DNA of 47,487 bases from Deltaproteobacteria bacterium (lineage in GTDB: Bacteria > Myxococcota_A > Polyangia > Haliangiales > SHYZ01): positions 1-47,487 of the forward strand of contig JACQUZ010000106.1 of NCBI GenBank assembly GCA_016210055.1, read 5' to 3'. Under the pieces are notes generated by a model. It was not told where the DNA came from. It saw nothing but the letters and a program-made list of their open reading frames with translations, and searched no databases. Of the stretch, positions 42,447 to 47,487 are shown in pieces. The stretch's first letter is position 1. Each line of letters begins with the position of its first letter. The position numbers and the translations under genes were made by a program.

Positions 42447-44336
42447 ATGCTGAAGCTCATATCCGCATGTGCATGGTTTCTTCTCCTGGGAACGGCGGCG
42501 GCGTGCCCCACGCGCTTCCAACCCCGCGCCGCTCCGGAGCTTCCCCGCGCTGGGAACGCCGACGCGCGCGCTCGCTTCGAGCAGGCGCGCGCGCGTTTCG
42601 AGCAGGGCGAGCACGAGGCGGCAGCGCGCGAGCTCGAGACGATCATCGTGGAGTTCCCAGCGGATCCCATCGCCAAGCACGCGACCTTGTACCTGGGGAT
42701 GGCGGCGATGAGGCGGCAGGAGCACGCTGAGGTGGTGCGCGTGCTCGAGCCCCTGCTCGGAGACCCTGAAGTCGACGAGTCGCTCGAAAAGCGCGCCCGC
42801 TTCTACGTCGGGATCGCCTCGGGTCGCATGGGCAAGCATGAAAGGGCCCGGGAGGTCTTGGAACCTCTCGTCGGAAAGGTCGCGGCCGGTGAAGAGGAAG
42901 GGGAGCTTTTCGCCGTGCTGGCCGAGGCTTTCGCCGCGAGCGGGGACGGTGATGGGGCGCTCCGTTTCTATGACGAGTTCTTTGCGCGGGCTCGGCCGGC
43001 AGAGCGTGCCTATGTCACTGCCCGCGTCAGTGCCATCGTGGATGCCCTTTCCGCCCAAGCGGTATCCGACGCCTACGCGAAGGCGGACAAGGAGCACGTG
43101 GCGGCTGCCCTTTTGGGGCGCCGATTGGCGCTCATGGCCAAGGCCGCTGGTGACTCCGCTCGGGCGCGCGAGATCCTCGATGAGACCCGATCCGCCCGGG
43201 TGAACGCCGGAATTCCCGACGACTCCTCGGCAGTCGGAGTGGCCAATCCGCAGCTCATTGGTGCCCTGCTCCCACTCTCTGGCAAACGGCGCCGTGTTGG
43301 GGACGCGGCCTTGCGCGGGCTGGCCGTCGCAGCGGGCACTTTTGGCTCAGAGCAGAAAGGGGACAATCTCCCCCTGGTGGTGGTGGCGCGTGATGCCGCG
43401 CCCGGAAACGGATTGGTGGCGGCGGTGGATGCGCTCGACGCAGAGCGGCCCATCGCGGTGATTGGACCCATCGACAAGGACACGTGCGAGGAGGCCGCGC
43501 GTCGCGCCGAGGCGCTCGCGCTCCCGTTGGTGACCCTGGATTTCGCCGACTCGTCATGGGTTGCGGGTTCACCACACGTGTTCGTGATCGCGCTCTCGGT
43601 CGAGGCCCGGGCAAAGGCGCTGGCCAAGCATGCGTTCGAAAGAGGGGCCCGCACGTTCGCGATTCTCACGCCGGAGATCGCCTACGGCACGCGTGCGTCC
43701 AAGGCGTTCCGCGACGAGGTCTCGAGGCTGGGTGGCCATGTGGTCGCTCACGTAACCTATGCCAAGGACGCGACCCATTTTGTCCAGCCCGTGAACGCAC
43801 TGGCGGGAAAAGCGTTCGACGCGCTGCTCGTCCCCGATACGGCTGACCGGCTGGAGCTGATCGCGCCGCAGCTCGCGGCATCGGGGTTCTCGATCCAGCC
43901 CGCCGCCACGTCCAAGGCGAAGAAGGGACATGGCATCCTGCTCCTCGCGACCGCCGAAGCGTTGGCGCCGAAGTTCCTGCGCGGCTCCGGCCGATACACG
44001 ACCCACGCCGTGCTTGCCCCAGGCTTTTACCCCGACGAGACCGACCCCAGGATCGGACCTTTTGTGCAAGGGTACCGCGCCGCGCACGGAGAGGATCCGA
44101 CCTACTTGGCCGCGTTTGCCTTTGATGCGGCGCTCGTGGTCAGGAGTGCCGTCGAGAAAGGCGCCCGGGACCGCGATTCGGTCGCGGCTGCCATGGCGGC
44201 GGGCACCGTGCGCGGGGTCACGGGAGACGTGCGCTTCGATGCACACCGGCAGCGCGCCGACCTCGGGGTACTCTACGTCGTGGAGCCGGATGGGGCCGGG
44301 GGGCAGCGCATCAAGGCATTGGCAGGGAAACAATGA
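42447..44336 (+). CDS. LpoA-like lipoprotein: TPR region plus periplasmic-binding (type 1) domain
   Basis: A 629-residue lipoprotein (signal ending LLGTAAAC). Residues about 40-250 are TPR-like (ARFEQARARFEQGEHEAAARELE). Residues about 265-620 form a type 1 periplasmic-binding fold: IGALLPLSGKRRRVGDAALRG, AVIGPIDKDTCEEAA, FAILTPEIAYGTRA, FDALLVPDTADRLELIAP and YLAAFAFDAALVV. TPR plus PBP1 is the layout of LpoA, the outer-membrane activator of the class A penicillin-binding protein PBP1A, and of related ABC-type receptors. A cell-wall role is plausible but unproven. It leads an operon with pyrF (ATGA overlap) and rlmB. Confidence 0.85.
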   Translation: MLKLISACAWFLLLGTAAACPTRFQPRAAPELPRAGNADARARFEQARARFEQGEHEAAARELETIIVEFPADPIAKHATLYLGMAAMRRQEHAEVVRVLEPLLGDPEVDESLEKRARFYVGIASGRMGKHERAREVLEPLVGKVAAGEEEGELFAVLAEAFAASGDGDGALRFYDEFFARARPAERAYVTARVSAIVDALSAQAVSDAYAKADKEHVAAALLGRRLALMAKAAGDSARAREILDETRSARVNAGIPDDSSAVGVANPQLIGALLPLSGKRRRVGDAALRGLAVAAGTFGSEQKGDNLPLVVVARDAAPGNGLVAAVDALDAERPIAVIGPIDKDTCEEAARRAEALALPLVTLDFADSSWVAGSPHVFVIALSVEARAKALAKHAFERGARTFAILTPEIAYGTRASKAFRDEVSRLGGHVVAHVTYAKDATHFVQPVNALAGKAFDALLVPDTADRLELIAPQLAASGFSIQPAATSKAKKGHGILLLATAEALAPKFLRGSGRYTTHAVLAPGFYPDETDPRIGPFVQGYRAAHGEDPTYLAAFAFDAALVVRSAVEKGARDRDSVAAAMAAGTVRGVTGDVRFDAHRQRADLGVLYVVEPDGAGGQRIKALAGKQ

Positions 44337-45046
44337 CGCGAGGAACGAACGTGGACGCAAGAGATCGGCTCATCGTTGCCCTTGATGTGGAAACTCTACC
44401 CGCGGCGCTGGAGCTCGCGGGACGCGTGGAAGGGACCGCTCGCTGGGTCAAGGTTGGTCTCGAGCTCTTCATCGCCGAGGGTCCGCACGCGGTGCGCGAG
44501 CTTCGCCGAAAGGGGTTCGGTGTCATGCTCGACCTCAAGCTCTGTGACATTCCCGAGACGGTCGCACGAGCCACCGCGCGAGCTGCGGACCTGGGCGCGC
44601 AGCTCTTGACGGTCCACGTCGGTGGAGGCCGGCGGATGATGGAAAGCGCGGCGGAGGCGGCCCGGAAGGCAGGTAGTGGCCTGGGGATCCTCGGCGTGAC
44701 GGTTCTGACCTCGCTCGACGACCGCGACCTGGCGGAAATCGGCGTGCAAGGGGACGTCGGCCAGGTGGTCGTGCGGCGCGCACGCTTGGCGATGGAAAGC
44801 GGGCTTTTCGGCGTGGTGGCGTCCCCCAAGGAGGCGGCGAGCATTCGCGCCGCCGCGCCGGATGGGTTCCTCATCGTGACACCGGGGGTGCGGCCCGAGG
44901 GGAGCGACGTCGGCGATCAGAAGCGGGTGTCCACGCCCAGGGGGGCGCGAGCCCAGGGGGCCGACTTCGTAGTCGTGGGCAGGCCCATCCGCGACGCGAC
45001 GGATCCACGCAAGGCTGCAGAAGCCATCATCGCGGAGCTCGCGTAA
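44333..45046 (+). CDS. pyrF: Orotidine 5'-phosphate decarboxylase
   Basis: A 237-residue TIM-barrel enzyme that converts OMP to UMP, the last step of de novo UMP synthesis. It starts DRLIVALDVETLPAALEL, has the catalytic Asp-Lys-Asp tetrad in MLDLKLCDIPETV, the strand LLTVHVGGG, and the phosphate-binding end VTPGVRPEG and FVVVGRPIRDA. Complete and normal in length. Its ATG overlaps the LpoA-like stop (ATGA), so translation is coupled; rlmB follows after 5 bases. Pairing a cell-wall lipoprotein with pyrimidine synthesis is unusual and may simply reflect shared growth control. Confidence 0.96.
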   Translation: MTRGTNVDARDRLIVALDVETLPAALELAGRVEGTARWVKVGLELFIAEGPHAVRELRRKGFGVMLDLKLCDIPETVARATARAADLGAQLLTVHVGGGRRMMESAAEAARKAGSGLGILGVTVLTSLDDRDLAEIGVQGDVGQVVVRRARLAMESGLFGVVASPKEAASIRAAAPDGFLIVTPGVRPEGSDVGDQKRVSTPRGARAQGADFVVVGRPIRDATDPRKAAEAIIAELA

Positions 45047-45051
45047 CCATC

Positions 45052-45813
45052 ATGTCCAAGCGAGTGGTATACGGGCTCAAGCCGGTGCATGAGCTCGTTC
45101 GAGCCAACCCGCGTGGCGTGAACGTGGTGTACGTGGCCACCGGGTCCTCACGGGACGCGGCGCGCGAGCTTTGGGACTTGTGCCGGGATCGCGGGGTGAC
45201 CTTCGAGGAGCGCGACCGTGCGGAGCTCGACGTGCTCGCCGGACCGGAAGCCCGTCACCAGGGCGTTGTGGCGATCGCTGGCGAATTCGTCCACGCGGAG
45301 CTCGAGGACGTCCTCGACGACGTGGAAGAGCGTGGCGAGACGCCGCTCATCGTGGTCTTGGACAGCGTGCAGGACCCGCACAATCTTGGAGCCGTCATTC
45401 GCTCGTCGCACGTCCTCGGGGCCCATGCCGTGGTCATCGCCAAGGATCGCGCGGCGCCGGTCACGCCAGCAGCCGTCAAGGCATCGGCCGGGGCCACGGA
45501 GCACATTCCCGTGGCGCGGGTGACCAACATCGCCCGCACGCTCGAGCTCCTCAAGGAACGCGGTATCTGGGCGGTTGGGACAGTGGCCGCGCCAGGACCC
45601 GCGCCGTGGAAGGTGGACCTTAGGGGGCCGACGGCCCTCGTCCTCGGAGCAGAAGGGAAGGGGCTCAGGCCGCTCGTGCAAAAGGGCTGTGACACGCTGG
45701 TCCAGGTCCCCATGGTCGGGCGCGTGTCGTCGCTGAACGTGAGCGTGACGGCGGGGATCATGCTTTACGAGGTGCTCCGGCAGAGGCAGGGCACGGGCAC
45801 GGCGGGTAATTAG
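45052..45813 (+). CDS. rlmB: 23S rRNA 2'-O-ribose methyltransferase, RlmB/TrmH type (SPOUT)
   Basis: A 253-residue SPOUT methyltransferase. An N-terminal RNA-binding domain (VVYGLKPVHELVRANP through HQGVVAIAGEF) precedes the trefoil-knot catalytic domain with motif 1 DPHNLGAVIRS, motif 2 LVLGAEGKGLRPLV and motif 3 VPMVGRVSSLNVSVTAG. In the RlmB subgroup the target is the 2'-O of a conserved guanosine in 23S rRNA (G2251 in E. coli numbering); the paralogous tRNA enzymes look similar, so rRNA specificity is probable rather than certain. It is the last gene of the LpoA-like / pyrF / rlmB operon. Confidence 0.93.
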   Translation: MSKRVVYGLKPVHELVRANPRGVNVVYVATGSSRDAARELWDLCRDRGVTFEERDRAELDVLAGPEARHQGVVAIAGEFVHAELEDVLDDVEERGETPLIVVLDSVQDPHNLGAVIRSSHVLGAHAVVIAKDRAAPVTPAAVKASAGATEHIPVARVTNIARTLELLKERGIWAVGTVAAPGPAPWKVDLRGPTALVLGAEGKGLRPLVQKGCDTLVQVPMVGRVSSLNVSVTAGIMLYEVLRQRQGTGTAGN

Positions 45814-45823
45814 GCATAAATGC

Positions 45824-45854
45824 CAAGCGTTAGAAGTGCTAGTGACACCGCTTG
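45824..45854 (+). terminator. Weak hairpin after rlmB
   Basis: CAAGCG (45824-45829) and CGCTTG (45849-45854) form a 6-bp stem with a 19-nt loop shortly after the rlmB stop, next to a small GGCA/TGCC hairpin at 45813-45824. There is no T tract; the rest of the 115-base gap holds no other recognisable feature apart from a TAGATA near the next start. Confidence 0.25.
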
Positions 45855-45928
45855 CACAATGTAATGGTGCTTGACCCTCGATTTCCACTCGATCTACGCA
45901 TTCGAGATTCGGCTAGATAAGGGGCGGG

Positions 45929-47487
45929 ATGGGAACCAATGTGCTTCTAAAGCTGTCACAACGTAGGACCATGCAACCTATCTTCGATATTGCATCCAAG
46001 ACCAAGGTTGTCCTGATCGCGCTCATCTCGCTCATCGCTAGCCCCGTGCCAACCAGCGTCGTGCGGCAGCCGACGTCCGCGATCGGGCAGCTCCGCGAGC
46101 TCGACAGGCAGGCGCTCGGGGCGGAGGATGCCCACTACGCAGCAGAGTATCGCTTCCAAGACGCGCTAGCGGCCATGATGGTTGGAGATCGCCCCGTCTC
46201 CGACGGAGACCTAGCGGTGTTCAAGCGGGACGAGGAGACCGCCCGGTCCGCGATGGAGGCCTCGCATCAGAGGCGCGACGAATTCGTCACGCTACTCGTC
46301 GCCCACGCGCAAGATGGGACAACGACGGTTGCCGCGCTCGCTGCGCTGCTCGTGGATCTGGGGAAGACGCGCAACGAGGTGAAGTACAGGAGCATCTCAT
46401 CTGACTTGCTTGACGAGTCGTGCGTCGATGTCTTGCGAGGGCAAGTGCTCTTTGACCTTTCTGAAGCGGTGGAGAGCAACGACCCCGCGAAATACGCCAG
46501 GGCGCTGGCAACCCTCGGCGGCTCGACGGGCTGCATGAGCTTGATGGCAGATCTGAGGCTGGGTGCTGACCTTCTGACTGCCTATGAGCGAGCGATTGAG
46601 CGGTTTGCGGAGGCAAAGAAAGAAGATGCCCGTCGAGCTCTTGTGTCGGCATTGGCCAACGTGTTCATGCTGATTCAGGACGACGTGAAGCATGTTGGCT
46701 TGAACCACGCGCACTACTGGCTATCGGCGAACCGCGACGAGCTGGTGGCAGCCTTTAGTCGGTCGTGGAGCATCCCAAGGCGGGTAGGGCTTTGGTTTAA
46801 GAACCAGACCGGGACTCGCTTGGAGCCCATGCGTCCGATGTGCGAGTCGGGTGCCCGGGACTGTGCCTCGGCGACGGGGCTCCTTGATGCGATGATCGAA
46901 GGCAAGCGGATAGGGTTGGGTACTTGCGATGCGCTCGAGCTTGCGTCGGTGCCGTGGAATCCGAGCAAGGGCTATTCGTGTGATAGAGGACTGTGCGCGG
47001 GTGGGGACGGCGCCGGCTTGAAAGGGCTTCAGAAGATGGGCAAGGAGCCTGTTCCGTTCACGCCGCCGATGAAACGAGATGCTGAGGGCTACTCAATCCC
47101 TCCACCGGGTTTCCACGTGGAGGATGGGTATCTCGAGGCTCGCGAGAGCCTTTTTCCAAAGGAAGGGCATACGAGGTACGGCACGGAGATCGCGTCGCTG
47201 CAAGCAAGCCTGTGTAGCAGTGACGAGACGTCGAACGGTAGTTCGGGTGTGCGAAGCTTCAGCTCGAAGAAGTGCGCTCAATCAATGCTTAATGCGTCGG
47301 CAAAGGGGAAGACACTCGCAAAGCTGCGATGCGTGAATGAAGTCAAGCAGCGGAGCGCCGAGATGGCGCTGAACTTCGATGCTTGGCCCATGGACACATG
47401 CGTGGCCAGCGTTGGAAAGAATGACGGCGAAAAGGACAACATCAAGCCGCCACCGAGCAATTCAACTTACGACAAGGAGAAGCTCGA
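45929..47487 (+). CDS. Large exported protein of unknown function (3' end outside window)
   Basis: An uninterrupted frame of 519 codons runs off the window edge. It begins MGTNVLLKLSQRRTMQP; the second Met (45971) is followed by a basic-hydrophobic stretch KTKVVLIALISLIASPVP, a Sec-type signal or anchor. The following 260 residues are helical (ETARSAMEASHQRRDEF, AYERAIERFAEAKKEDARRA), then come a Cys-containing segment (MCESGARDCA, SCDRGLCAGG) and a Ser/Lys-rich region. No family recognised. Its codons use A/T in the third position much more than neighbouring genes, hinting at recent acquisition or a lineage-specific gene. TAGATA lies 9 nt before the first ATG, with an AAGGGG between. Confidence 0.75.
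   Translation, partial: MGTNVLLKLSQRRTMQPIFDIASKTKVVLIALISLIASPVPTSVVRQPTSAIGQLRELDRQALGAEDAHYAAEYRFQDALAAMMVGDRPVSDGDLAVFKRDEETARSAMEASHQRRDEFVTLLVAHAQDGTTTVAALAALLVDLGKTRNEVKYRSISSDLLDESCVDVLRGQVLFDLSEAVESNDPAKYARALATLGGSTGCMSLMADLRLGADLLTAYERAIERFAEAKKEDARRALVSALANVFMLIQDDVKHVGLNHAHYWLSANRDELVAAFSRSWSIPRRVGLWFKNQTGTRLEPMRPMCESGARDCASATGLLDAMIEGKRIGLGTCDALELASVPWNPSKGYSCDRGLCAGGDGAGLKGLQKMGKEPVPFTPPMKRDAEGYSIPPPGFHVEDGYLEARESLFPKEGHTRYGTEIASLQASLCSSDETSNGSSGVRSFSSKKCAQSMLNASAKGKTLAKLRCVNEVKQRSAEMALNFDAWPMDTCVASVGKNDGEKDNIKPPPSNSTYDKEKL

Noticed and set aside
42420..43097. N-terminal extension of the TPR-metallopeptidase by 226 codons.
   Set aside because: It runs antisense through the first 650 bases of the LpoA-like gene, is Arg/His/Leu-rich without motifs, and bypasses the clear ATG and -10 at 42419-42433.
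16994..45928. tRNA, rRNA, CRISPR arrays and insertion sequences in the intergenic gaps.
   Set aside because: No cloverleaf-like arms with CCA-proximal stems, no regularly spaced repeats and no transposase motifs were found in any gap; the largest gaps (15740-15931, 28962-29154) are under 200 bases.

Overview
This is a dense, high-GC bacterial chromosome segment with about 42 protein genes, no rRNA, tRNA, CRISPR array or insertion sequence that I can recognise, and no gene-free stretch longer than about 200 bases. The gene content points to Myxococcota, most likely class Polyangia. Supporting signs are an MglA-type small GTPase, a DUF4388 protein, Ser/Thr kinases (one fused to an ATPase/TPR module), an FHA-containing sigma-54 activator, FIST and multi-REC signalling proteins, and many Cys-rich lipoproteins with Asp-Ala-Pro linkers. 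This placement is an inference from gene families, not a measured identity.

Layout. 1-7.2 kb: a 5'-truncated GMC oxidoreductase, a stand-alone 5'-3' exonuclease, DUF4388 and MglA-like proteins, a UspA-like protein, an M24 aminopeptidase and an unknown protein. 7.2-11.7 kb: a hybrid histidine kinase, then a small stress-type run (lmo0937-like membrane peptide, DUF1540, DUF72, an RlmI-like rRNA methyltransferase). 11.7-17.1 kb: a dual-receiver regulator divergent from a coupled FIST / ATP-grasp / lipoprotein operon, a 164-bp inverted-repeat element, an AI-2E-family permease and a second structured element. 17.1-24.4 kb: a giant Ser/Thr kinase, a duplicated-domain lipoprotein, a SET-domain protein and a trypsin-like protease. 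24.4-29.6 kb: tandem phosphofructokinases with opposite donor signatures, an FHA sigma-54 activator divergent from a Ser/Thr kinase, and a STAS/zinc-ribbon protein. 29.6-36 kb: a beta-helix lipoprotein, two methyltransferases, a GT2 glycosyltransferase, a large membrane protein and a YwaF-like protein. 36-45.8 kb: a DEAD-box helicase, a CAP-domain lipoprotein, an amidohydrolase, udk plus an aminotransferase, a TPR-metallopeptidase, and an LpoA-like lipoprotein / pyrF / rlmB operon. From 45.9 kb to the window end runs a long open frame for an unknown exported protein with visibly lower GC.

The strongest structural signal is regulatory. Around 17 first-in-transcript genes have a -10-like hexamer (mostly TANNNT) only 6-10 nt before the start codon and no Shine-Dalgarno sequence, the signature of leaderless mRNAs. 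Two divergent gene pairs (start codons 23 and 27 nt apart) have overlapping, near-palindromic -10 elements, so one short AT core appears to fire both ways. Genes alternate strand, and five of eleven convergent pairs overlap at their 3' ends. Genes inside operons instead use ATGA overlaps or Shine-Dalgarno sites.

The most interesting functional candidates are the FIST / ATP-grasp / lipoprotein operon with its divergent receiver protein, the kinase / FHA-activator pair on one bidirectional promoter next to paired ATP-like and PPi-like phosphofructokinases, and the two uncharacterised inverted-repeat elements flanking the AI-2E permease.
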